The position numbers were made by a program, and so were the translations under genes. DNA of 50,451 nucleotides, from NCBI GenBank assembly GCA_011800805.1, contig MPNW01000580.1:86752-137202 (forward strand), written 5' to 3'. Below the pieces are notes generated by a model. That model saw only the letters and a program-made list of their open reading frames with translations. It was not told where the DNA came from and made no database searches. This stretch comes from Hirudo medicinalis. Its lineage: Eukaryota > Annelida > Clitellata > Hirudinida > Hirudinidae. This document shows positions 27,501 through 38,270 of this stretch, piece after piece (positions within the stretch are counted from its first letter, which is position 1; every line of letters starts with the position of its first letter).

Positions 27501-30162
27501 AGTGGTGATTATGATTGCTTTGTTAATAATTAACAACAACAACAATAATAATGATTGTAATAATTACGATAATTATGGTTTATACATCTGGCTAATGAAC
27601 ATCATTATCATCACAGCAGTTATTATTTCAATGATTACATTCCATGACTAGAAACGAATTAATGTTATTTTAAAATATTTCATCCGACCTTCTTCTCGAC
27701 GTCATCACCACATGGCTGCAGAGCGGACGTTATCAGTTCGCCGAGTGCATTGGGCCACTGCTGTGACATTGTTTGCAGGATGAAACAACCGAGCTATTTT
27801 CAACAACAGGTAAGCACAGGTGAATTATTGTTTGCTCGAACAGATTAGTGGTAAATTACTTCAACATTATTGCAAATCAAGTCATTTTAAATGATTCTTA
27901 ATGTTAAGATTAACTGGTGTTGCATTTAGCAAACAATTACACTGGACAATTTTTTTTGCCAAAACATTAAAATGGTAGATTATTGTAAATTCAGATGTGC
28001 TGATTCTAAATATGGTATTTTTATTTTTATATCTCCCTCCAATTTTTAATAAAAACAAAAAACATTAAAAAAGTTTTTTATTTTATTAATAATCACTAAA
28101 ATTATTTAGATCTTGGAATAAAATTTATGTAACATTCAAAGATATTTAATAAGTTTATGCTTTGACTCTTTTTGCTTGTTGTTTATAACTTTCACGTAGA
28201 GTTTCCTTAATCAATGTCCAGCAATAATTATTAATTACAGTGTGTATTGAAAATGAAAATGTGATTGGTTCAAATTACTCTGCATAATTTATTTGTAAAT
28301 TATACTGTAATCAACTCCAAAGAGCATGATCGGATGCATAAAAGAATATCGACGAGTTAAAAGGGACACTCACGCAGACGCAGATCCTGATGATGATCGC
28401 TCGCAAACTGTTCGAGTGGCTTTCCAAAAGTTGGAGCAGACTGCTACGCAACGACGGAATGTAGTCGTCCGGAATCTCGTACCTCCAATCGATCAACAAA
28501 GTAATTATTAATTATTATTAACCAATCACTACTTAACTATTTATCAATTAACAATAATCAAATGGGACACACCAGTGTTTTGATATCTTCAAATGAAGTG
28601 TGTTTGCTCCATAATACTGAACCACAGAAGGCTGAAATAAACATGAAAACTAATTCTAACACTAAATTTAATTTAAATAATAGAATCGACATAAAAAGGG
28701 AAGAAACCAAAGAAAGAACTGAAATGAAAAAAAAAATAAATAAAAATGCTTTTTACTGACGACCGACTTTTGCGTGCAAAAGAGTTAAGTTATCCATTCT
28801 GGGTAGAGTCGGAGTTAGGTCAGTAGGGGTTTTATTATTTGAGAATTTTTTTTGAGAAAATGAAGATTCATCTTTTATAAACAAAACAATTTTTTTTTAT
28901 TTATTTCAACAAAAGACTCACGAATGAAAAGACATTGCTTGCACATTTATTAGTTAGTAACATGATTATTCACATAAACGTCAGCTTGCATAAAAATAGT
29001 CGATAACAACAATAAGAGAACTTGTATAGTACCATAAGCTTTAGCATCAGGGCCGCTCAGACCATTTATGTGGCACCTTCTCACACCATTTATATGGCAC
29101 CGTCTCCCAGAGGTGCTTTGTGGTGGTGCAAGCTGGGTTGCGAACGTTGCTTTTACTGTCGCTCGGGAACGTGGACCCTCCGAGCAACTCTCACCCCAAT
29201 AACTTATGATTTCAATAACTTATATTAATACCCCATTAAGCTATCATCATTGATAACATTGCAAGCAATAATTTAATAATGAAACAATTGCTTATAATAG
29301 CCAACGTCGCAATTAATAATGTTAAGATACAAACAAAAAAAGGAAGACTAACGAATGCATAACAATCAAAATAAATGTGCAACATGAACGAAGCTGACCT
29401 TGTCAACCTTGAGAAGTTCCCAACTGAAGAACCAGGCTTCCTTGGAGGACTGTGCCTGAGTCAGGAAACTGTTCAATTTGTCATTTGTTGGTTCTCTGTA
29501 GAACTGCAGGACCACCTGCAGGAATCATCATCACCAATTGTCATTAAACATCATAATTATCCTCATGATTGCCATAATGATTTCACGAAATGATTTCAGT
29601 GATAATGCATTTTCACGATTTCAGTCATTAACGAAATATTTCAATTCTATTGACAAGGAATTTCTAAACATCCACTTTACAAAGAGTGAAGTTAAATTTT
29701 GTTTTTTGTTCAGCTTATGCTTAATTTCGAATTTATTATTATAGCCTTAAAAAATATAATAATTAATGTTATTTAAATTAAATAATTTATGTTTCAAATT
29801 AATACTTAAATTAATCAATGATGACATTGTACAAATTTGAATGGGTGATTAATCGATATTACAAAAGCAAGTGTTTTAGTTATGTAGCAAATGCAAATAA
29901 ATAAAACATTAAATATGCCGTTTTAAATGCATTATGGATACTAATAGCGACTTACAAATTCATGTCATGCTCATGTTAGTTAAAATTGTTAAAACTACAT
30001 ATGTTATCCAAAACTTGCAAGCCATACTCATCATATGCTAATGTCTTGCATACAAACAGCATTGTAGGTCGGTCTGCACATGAGCTAAAATTTAAAACAA
30101 ACAGTTAAAAACTTAACCGTTTCAATGTTTTCCGAAGTGTATCCCAACCCGTCCGAATCCAT
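17830..30162 (-). CDS. IPO13: Importin-13 (importin-beta family nuclear transport receptor), complete
   Basis: Bidirectional karyopherin that carries cargo through nuclear pores under Ran control; human IPO13 imports UBC9 and MAGO-Y14 and exports eIF1A. 28 exons on the minus strand: 30162-30118, 29515-29399, 28631-28573, 28482-28374, 27793-27689, 27469-27419, 26886-26814, 26745-26520, 26139-26061, 25679-25551, 25148-25068, 24905-24773, 24461-24412, 24086-23982, 23236-23089, 22928-22753, 22694-22668, 22314-22177, 21940-21824, 21526-21446, 21152-21015, 20720-20624, 20281-20229, 19899-19833, 19608-19571, 18946-18865, 18505-18325, 17938-17830. Every junction is GT-AG and phase-consistent, giving 937 aa (human 963). 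Family landmarks: QAQSSKEAWFFSWELL, YYGANTLHLKIS, LEILTVIPEE, CFTSWLNLG, FGFWYNFQ, FLGQ-DPHNHPDIMEAF and a C-terminal FAMLWRGILNTEYA. HEAT repeats are implied by the family. The weakest calls are exon 25 (38 bp), the start of exon 19 and the exon 11 acceptor. Confidence 0.93.
19571..19608 (-). CDS. IPO13: IPO13 exon 25: 38-bp exon
   Basis: Twelve codons plus a split one (CLKAPLPGGLGK), acceptor CTGAACAG, donor AAG|GTCGCC, phases 1 and 0. It fits the human stretch LKFPEAPTVKAS when joined to exon 26 (ASLILNTDL). An alternative donor 8 bp upstream (GTAAGG) would break the frame. Confidence 0.6.
19669..19772. repeat. 75-bp spaced direct repeat, two copies
   Basis: GCATAATAAATATGCTAATG with its following ACATTAA occurs at 19669 and 19744, and the sequence after it (GATGAATGC / GATGATTGC, AATAGAC) is also shared. 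Lies in IPO13 intron 24. Confidence 0.7.
22668..22694 (-). CDS. IPO13: IPO13 exon 17: 27-bp microexon
   Basis: Nine residues, EAIERGDME, with acceptor TTCTGCAG and donor GAG|GTTTGT, phase 0-0. It joins DVLRGLQ of exon 16 to PPDYVRLAHC of exon 18 and is needed to keep length parity with the human protein. Skipping it would keep frame. Confidence 0.75.
22937..22970. repeat. (GAT)n microsatellite next to the IPO13 exon 16 acceptor
   Basis: ATGATGATG on the plus strand, so (CAT)n in the IPO13 transcript, a few bases upstream of the exon 16 acceptor. The same 160-bp intron begins with GTGATGATGATG at its donor. Confidence 0.9.
23831..23877. repeat. Degenerate interstitial telomere-like repeat
   Basis: TTAGGTTTAAGGTTAGG, GTTAGGGTTAAGG and similar units built from TTAGGG, TTAGG and TTAAGG, about 47 bp, in IPO13 intron 14. 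TTAGGG is the ancestral animal telomere repeat. Confidence 0.65.
25149..25550. repeat. AAT-rich repeat tract in IPO13 intron 10
   Basis: AATAAT and AAATAAT units dominate 25355-25515, ending about 35 bp before the exon 10 boundary. Other IPO13 introns (for example 25700-25870, 26335-26365, 27110-27200, 21550-21592) carry similar triplet runs. Confidence 0.7.
26520..30162 (-). CDS. IPO13: IPO13 exons 1-8: N-terminal importin-beta/exportin-like region
   Basis: Exon 1 gives MDSDGLGYTSENIET. Exons 2-4 give the N-terminal importin segment (QAW-like EAWFFSWELL; QYYGANTLHLKISKHW; EIPDDYIPSLRSSLL). Exon 6 carries LEILTVIPEE, which matches the LTVLPEE motif that human IPO13 shares with transportin-3. 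Exon 8 gives DWPQASVKAQAIKCFTSW. The start at 30162 is chosen because it is the only in-frame Met before the conserved block and sits in an AAAATGG context. Confidence 0.92.
28632..29398. other. IPO13 intron 2
   Basis: Contains a GC-richer stretch (about 29045-29200) with an imperfect direct repeat ACCATTTATGTGGCACC / ACCATTTATATGGCACC at about 29060 and 29084, possibly a small mobile-element fragment. No exon seen. Confidence 0.4.
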
Positions 30163-33004
30163 TTTAAAATGTCAGTTGGGCTAAAACAATGTTAGTTAGA
30201 TGAAACGAAGATAAACCGAATTTATCTAATGCACGTCCAGAACCAAAACAGCAAGATAATGTTGTTTACAAAGATGCGAAAATCTAAGCCCTCGAAACAA
30301 AAAATTTAATTTCTCATAAAACTTCGCTTATTAAACAAAATATTTTAAAGGTCTGTAGTGTGGTATGCTTTTTTAGGTCACCTAAATAGAAGTTATGCAA
30401 TTTCACGACATTATTGCAAGTCTTCCGGACAGCATCAAGCAGGGCTATTATCAGGTTAATGACTGATATTTGCAACTTCAAACTAAAAACATTGAGCTAG
30501 ATCAATATTTTGTTACAGTGATCCCATACGAAGGAAAGTGAAATAATTAATTGCACCATACCGGAGTGGTTCATCACACACACATTACTTAAACCACTAT
30601 AAATTATGTTGTATGTAAATTTAAACATCCATTTAAGTTACTTTTGAGTTCCACATCGTACTTCACTAATTTCAGAGCTGATAGCAATGTCTAGAACTGA
30701 CTATAACCTAGCCTGGGGTCGTGGAATTGACTGTTGACGAAGGTTTTAAAAAAAACGATCACTACCGAACTGCAGAAGGTCATTCAAGCTTGACCCATGA
30801 ATCTAATATCGATTTCCAGACATGGGGTACTTGGTACTTGTTCTTGGACCTTGAATACTTGCGCTCGTACTTGTACTTGATATAAACGAAGAGGCATATG
30901 AAATAGTACCTGTACTTTTTTTTCGCACTCGGACCTCTAGTACTTGTGTTTGAGGACCGTTTCTTGGTCCCCTGTCTATCGATTTCATCTTTTCTTCACT
31001 CTTTTATTGGCCCCTTTGATAAATATATCATCGATACAAATTTCGCGAACATATTATACCTAATTATGATATACAGAAGTTGAAAATTGGGAAATAATGT
31101 GGAAGTACAAATTAGTGATTTCCCTGATGTTAATTCAATTACTGACATTCGACATTAGTTACTTTTACCCCTGGCGGTCACGATTAGCCATGGTTACATG
31201 ACACTGTTACCAATAATTACTGCTTGGTTCCTATGCAAGTTTTAAGAAACGAGTTATTTACCAATATTTATTTTAAGTAAACAAGGATTACTTCAGAACC
31301 AGAATGCCAGTCTGAAACATAAAAGTGAATAATTCAAATAATTAGTTAGTGAGGATTCCATGTGAAATTAATCAAATCTAACGCTATTTAATCGTTCATC
31401 TAAATTCCCATCAAATGATATAACGTTGGAGGTGAGTGCATGAGCAGTATCAAATGAAAAAACAACAATTCAAATTTTTCTCGTTTTTATCATTGAATCT
31501 TTCAGTTAAAAATCCTGCTTTCAAACTGGGGTCGAAAAGTTTAGGTAGGGCTGCAAAGCATTAAACCTTACAATATTGCACCAAATCAACATTATATCAA
31601 CTTTTAGTAAAGCTGCTAATTGGTCTTAACAGGTACTTGAAATGTAAGCAAATACAAACAATTTAGTTTAGTTTAATATTTTTGTTGCTATTATTATCAT
31701 CACTTTAACCGTATAACCATCAACATCTTTGTTGTGAGATGGATAAACTTTGTTCTCATCACTGAACGTTGGCATTTCAACCCCACGCGACTATTAATTA
31801 TCAAGTCAAAAATCAAATTAGAAATATGCATTTAGACTAATTTTGAATGTGATATCATCAAAATTAATAATTTTACGAGTACAAAATAATTTCTACCAAG
31901 CTCATGCAAGTACAAAATATCACTTAGGTACATCGTAGGTAGGAAACTCTTAGAGAGTGCTTCCTGACTGAATCTTATTCTCAATTTCAACCTCAGACTT
32001 TGAATCCGATGAATTGCCGCATCTCGTTTCGTTTGTGCGTTTCAATTAAAGAGATGGAGGAAGCGTAGGCTAATTTCATTACTCAAAATACCAAACGCGA
32101 AAGCAAGCCGTAAACTTTGACACATGTTCCAATCAACTTCAATCAGATCCGATTTCAATCCCGAATAACAGAACACCTTGTTGTGAAATGATATCTATCA
32201 TTCCCTTAATTCAAGTCTTTGGTATAAAGTTATTGCTCCGTATTATTGATCAAGGTTGGAATTTGTAATTTGCAATTTGCTTAATTGCTCAGGTATTTCC
32301 TTTGTGCATATCTCCCCCGGCTCCTGCAACTCATTTCACAGGCGATGAAGACGGCGACGACGATGAAGATGAACGCAAATATTTTCCTGAAGTAAATGTT
32401 TTACTGAACATACAGGTGTTGGATGCTTGCTTTGATGTAACTCTAGCGGAACCTAATCACGAAGAGTTTAAAACAGACTTCGCTTCTAATCCCCGTGCTG
32501 TGATCGTGCAAGTGAATTTAATCCGTTTTTAATTCTCTTAATCTGCTCGTTTATTCTCCTCTCAATTCGAGAGTCGGCTTTAAAATCAAGAAGAATTCGA
32601 ATGAATGGTTGAGCGAGAGATTGGCTGAATGGTTGCACCTAGTTTTGATTTTGGACGATATAATTTGGCGCATACTGGCTCAGAAGAAACTTTTAAGAGA
32701 GGTCCCCTGTAGTGTCATTGAAGAAGAAAGTGAAAACGAAGAGGTAGAAGTCTTTAAGAGCAGTAATGACTTGCGAAGCAGCTGAGGCTAAATTTCTCCT
32801 TCTTCTATTATCCTAAAAGTATCGTTGCGTGATATCCGACATGCACGAAACTTTTAAACGCTCGATGTGTTAATGACTGCACTGCAGGAGGAAACAAGTG
32901 AGAGAACTGTTTGCAAAATCAAAAGTTAAAAGTGAACTTTTAGGCGTCGGCTCACAGTAAGCATGATCGTTAGTGTTGGAAAGAAGACCCGAGGATGCTC
33001 AGTC
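30163..33004. promoter_or_regulatory. Shared intergenic region of the divergent IPO13 and P3H genes
   Basis: 2.8 kb between two start codons on opposite strands, so promoters of both genes must lie here unless distant 5' exons exist. Contents: an imperfect ACTTG/AGTACTTG-rich stretch (about 30820-30960), a dinucleotide-poor AT-rich middle, and a GC-balanced part at 32280-32790 with possible exons. No core promoter motif is identified. Confidence 0.4.
32302..32785 (+). CDS. Possible unrecognised coding region upstream of P3H
   Basis: Two adjacent open stretches. The first, 32302-32532, contains GDEDGDDDEDERKYFPE and then VLDACFDVTLAEPNHEEF; it could be two exons split at GAA|GTAAAT and ACATACAG. 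The second, about 32570-32785, contains NEWLSERLAEWLHLVLILDD and ends in an acidic patch (EEESENEEVEVF) and a stop. Composition is less repetitive than the flanks. I recognise no family and see no clear start codon for the second part. It may be a small gene, an upstream ORF region or an old pseudogene. Confidence 0.25.
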
Positions 33005-35685
33005 ATGTCATCAAATGTGCTGAAATGTGTGACATTAATGACACTGCACTTCGTATCCTGCATGGCAAATGCAAATCCAGATGCAGTTCCGTCTGGGATT
33101 CTTCTTCCATATCAAACTCTCTACGTAAGTGGAGTGGAAGCTTACATGAAGCAGCGATGGAAAGAGTGCGTCACTCTCGTCAGTAAAGCCATTACCGACC
33201 ACAGAAGCTACCGGGATCAGCTGAACACGTGCAGATACAGTTGCAAAAACGCGGGTCATTTGAAAGTCGACGAAACAAACTTCTTGGAAAATATCTACCT
33301 CGATGCCGCTCAGAAGCAGTCCGTCTGCATCAAAAATTGCACCGAAAAAGTCTTCCCGAATCGCAGACCCTACAGGGATTTATCGTCAAAACTACGAGAA
33401 GTTGAGCTTCATTTCCAAAATCTAGATCCTTACGACTATCTGCAAATGTGTGCTTTTAAGGTCAGACGATTTTTAACTTCCTAAATTATTGTTCGATTCG
33501 ACATTTTGAATTAGAAATCGCATTAACACAATTTCTTTTGTAAGGCTGTTGCTACTCTGAAAAAAGACTTGCTTGATTGATTTATTGGTAACTTTTAAAA
33601 AATACTTCAAAGTGCTTGCTTTGCTTTGTAAGCGACTGAGGCAGTCACATCAACTCATTTAGGCATTCAGTTATTTCATTATTTGGATTTATTACCCTAT
33701 AATGCAAGAGTAGGATATAGTAGTTAATAGTTCTAAAAAAATGCATAAAGTGGTTAAAACATCAATTTCTTATTGCAATTATTAGCTGCAATTTGTTCAG
33801 AAACTCAATCATTTTGCTTCTAAATCTTATTTATTGTGAAACATCATCATTGTTAATCATTCAAAGGCACAGCAATTCCAACTTGCGTTTTCTGCGGCCT
33901 TCACCTTCGCCATTGCAAGGCCCAACCACCCTTATGCCGGGTTCAACCTGGAATTTTACAGGAAGATTGCTGGAGAGAAGGTGGATATGTTCAAGAATCT
34001 TGAGTTGAAATTGCACCAGGTGAGATTATTTGACTAAATAAATAAAACTATGGATGAGTGATTCAAAACAATAAAAAGAAATGAGGTTGCCAACAGTTCA
34101 CAATTGTTTTTCAGATCTTTAACATTTTTTATGGATGATTTGTTCAGTCCATCTAACCAACCAACAATCTATCCACCCACCCACCAACTGGGTGGCACCA
34201 ATTCACTCATTCAAACATCCACTCACTTCACACATTCACTCTTTGCTCACAAAAAAATAAAAAAAAATCATTCCATTCCAATTGCATTCCAAATGTCACT
34301 TCGTTCGAAGCCTCCCTCAAACCGCCATTTGCCAAACTTTATGAAATGTTAAAGATTGATTTGTTTTTATCTAATTAAATATGCTTTTTGTGAATTAAAA
34401 TTTTGATTGTGTGGACATCCTACAACTGCAAAACAACACAGGGGATGGCATCCTCAAGCTCTGCTGTATTTGACACTTGTTATTCAATTGTTCTTTTTGA
34501 TGTCGCCATTAATGCAGAACATTGAACCGAGTCGTTGATCCGACATAAATAAATAAAAACGATGATTTTAAAAATAACTTTTATGTAATTAATGAACGAT
34601 CCACGAGAAGAGGTTCGTTGCTGGTCTCAAATTAAAATACTTAGTTCCACTTACAGCAGTCTTTCCCACGTGTTGTGGTTTGTTCATCACACGTTTTGCC
34701 GTTCGCCGCTGCTATTTTTGACAGTGATTTTGTAAAAAATACTTTCAATATTTTTTAATTTGTAAAATATGGAGTAAAGATGTTTTGTAAGATGGATAAA
34801 CTATGTCATGCTTTTTGTGTAAATATTAATAAAAACAGTGATTTCTAAATAAATGATGTTTGTTATTAATTATGTTAGTAATTGTTATAATATATTATTA
34901 TTATTTGATCTCAGGAATTACCAAAAATTGTTTTTATAAAATATTACAATATATATTAAAATAAATAATAATTAAAATACAATATTAACTTCTTCCTGCC
35001 AATGAGTGAAATTTTAACATAAATATCTACTTAATAAGAAATTACATTTCATAATTTACATCCTTACAATGTCAGAAAAGAGGGAATGAAACAAACTGCT
35101 TACATAACATGTACTTTATTTCTGCCTCAGTTATAACTTTATTATAACTAATATTCTGACTCTAAATTTCGCTTGATATTATAACTTTGTTGGAGATAAT
35201 AAAAATTATATTGATAATAATAATAATAAAAATAACAACAACAATAATAATAAATACTAATAAGAATAATAAAAGTAATAATTGTTAGTAATAATAATAA
35301 CATTGCTTATTAAAATCTGAGTTGACTTTCAATCTGGTCACGGTGCAAACAATGTTGCACTGTTGCTGTTTCATCGTCTGCATTTAAACGAAAACAGAAC
35401 AATCCGATCCGATGCACGAATCCATTCAAACTGCGTCCTAAAATTATTTCAACGACACTTCCTCACTTATTTTCTTCATTTTATGAAATGCTATTAATTG
35501 TTGGATCGATGATATTCATAACAAGGTTGCACTGATTAGTAAATAAATTATTGTAACTATAATTACTGTAACTATATTTATTGACTTAGAATTTATTTAA
35601 TGTATCATTCTTTATTAAAATCATCTTGATTATTATTATGATTATTGTAATTGTGTTAAATATGATAATATTAAATTTATTATTA

Positions 35686-35746
<61 letters not shown>

Positions 35747-35798
35747 GTTAGTCTTTTTATTACTTATCCAGANTATGATAATATTAAATTTATTATTA

Positions 35799-35868
<70 letters not shown>

Positions 35869-37638
35869 GTTAGTCTTTTTATTACTTATCCAGATCCATT
35901 TATTCAGATTAACAATTTTTACATATACAAAAATTCAGTCTGACTCTTGATGATCTTAAGATCATGAAAGTGATTTTTTAAATTGTTTTTCATAACATTT
36001 CAGCACCCATTAAAATAAAATTAATTCCAAATCAAAATATCCCATTGCCCATTTTAATTCTCTGATTTAAAACTAATAAGGGCATCAATAATAACATTAA
36101 TAATGCTACCAACAATAACAACAACCATCATAATATTAAATATAATAATAATAAGCATGAGCATTAATGCGATTATTTAAAATTAATCATGCACCCTTCA
36201 TGCCAACAAACTGAAACTTCCCCAGGAACTGAGGCATGAAGCGGTGGAAGCCTACGAGAACAGCGACTGGATCGGAGCCACAGAAAAGTTCGAGTCCTCG
36301 TTGGGCGCCTACTTCAAGGCAGACGAGGAGTGTGACGCAGAGTGCGACTCGCTCCTCGACGACGACAAGTTCTCGGAGTTTCACAGGAAGGTCGCCGAGG
36401 CCAAGTTCAAGGAGGAGGCCAGATATTATATGTCCAGTGAGTGTGTTGCATTCTATGTTGATTATTTGTTCTTGAATCTGATGATGGTGATGGTGATGAT
36501 GATGCTGATGATGATGATGATGATGATTGATTGATGATGAATGAACTGATTAAATAAATGAACGTTTCAAAGAATGAAAGGACTGGACAAAATTGAAAGA
36601 ATGAACAAATGAATGTCTGAACGAATGAATGAACAATTGAACGAATGAATGAATGCATGCATGAATCCCTCCAGATCACTGGTTGAAGCTTCTGAACTGC
36701 AGGGAGTCCTGCACCAAGAAACTGGCAACAGTCAATGGGGTTCACGTGGATCGTTTCCTCCTGGATCACTTCCATTACCTCCAGTACTGCTACTACAAGG
36801 GTAAGACCCTCTGGCTTTGCTTGACATAACCATCAACGTCATAGTCATGATAACCGTGATTGTCATCAATGTTACCAATCATCTTTGTATTTATTTTCAT
36901 CCTAAATATTTTTAGTCATTTCAGTCCTTTATTGATTAATATGACATGTCATCATTTTCTAATTACTAAAGTAATCATTATCTTTATCGTTGGCTTCATC
37001 ATCATCCACAACATCACTATTACAACATTGTTAACCTCTGTGAATTTGGAATTCCTCATTTGATTGCCAAACAAATTTAGATTCCAATTCCACATCTGCT
37101 TAATTCTACATCTCCTCTCCCTTTGTCCTTCACCTTTTGCTCCCCTCATTTTATTATCTTTTTAATATTATCATTTTAATATCTAAACTTGACCTCATCT
37201 GCATATCTTAACTTGATGATCAGCATCTAATAACATCCTTTATCAACCTGGATAATTTAAGGGCATCCATCATAATAAATCTTTGGGGACTTAGTAAACT
37301 GGGCCATACAAAGGTCAGATTGGAGTGGGAGACCTGGAGTCATGACCCAATTACCATCACAACATTGCACTTAATCGTTATCATAATCACAGTCACCATA
37401 ATCATTATCATCTAGCTGGAAACCCGTCCATGGCAGCAAGGAATGTGGCGAGTTTCCTTTTATTCAACCCAAATGACCCCAACCAGACATACAACAAGAT
37501 ATTCTACAAACAGCAGGGGCTTGCCTCTGAGAAGGACTTTGTGCCCAGGCAGGTGAGATTGTGTTAATGGTGATGATGATGATGATGGTGATAGTGATGA
37601 TGATGATGGTGGTGATGATGATGATGGTGGTGGTGTTG

Positions 37639-37670
<32 letters not shown>

Positions 37671-38270
37671 AGTATGGATTGGAATTGTGGAAAGGAATGA
37701 CTGATAAGATCTTGATGAGAATAGAATCAAATGATGGTGATGGTGCTGTCGACGACGACGACGATGGCGATGATGATATCAGCACACCTGGTCCTAGCTT
37801 CCCATCATGTAATGAAGAAAAGAATGTAGAGACAACAAATCCTTCATCACCGACTCAACCCACACAGAAAGAAGACTGCAATGTTTTTAAATCTAAGCAT
37901 ACACAGTGACAAACTCATGATCCTGCTGAGACAGTTCTGGGTGATTAAGGGGGTGATTATGTGATGATAACCATGAAGAGATGGAGTTGATGATGATACC
38001 AGTTCTGGGTGATTATGTGATGATAATCATGTAGAGATGGAGTTGATGATGGTACCAGTTCTGGGTGATTATGTGATGATAACCATGAAGAGATGGAGTT
38101 GATGATGGTACAGGTGTAGATGGAATATTTAAGACAGTAATAGTTTTGAGAATGCATGTCATGATTGTGATGTCACCACATTGCAGGATGTTCAGAAGTT
38201 CTATGAGAAGAAAGCCATGGATTTAAAACTGAAGAAGTTGGCTGAAGAAGAATTCTTGTTGCATAGAGGG
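33005..38270 (+). CDS. P3H: P3H exons 1-6: signal peptide and TPR-like half with four CXXXC motifs
   Basis: After the signal peptide, exons 1-6 encode the collagen-associated N-terminal half shared by leprecans and CRTAP. The four family CXXXC motifs are all present: CRYSC (76-80), CIKNC (108-112), CDAEC (239-243) and CRESC (282-286). Helical TPR-like repeats are visible as repeated Y/A-rich segments (GVEAYMKQRWKECV; AFSAAFTFAIARPNHP; AVEAYENSDWIGATEKFESS; HYLQYCYYKAGNPSMAARN). Exon 6 ends in a charged helix (KAMDLKLKKLAEEEFLLHRG). Confidence 0.92.

Noticed and set aside
30803..30988. Ser/Thr-rich minus-strand frame (SSTSTSASIQGPRTSTKYP)
   Set aside because: It comes from an imperfect ACTTG-type repeat; no start context or splice support.
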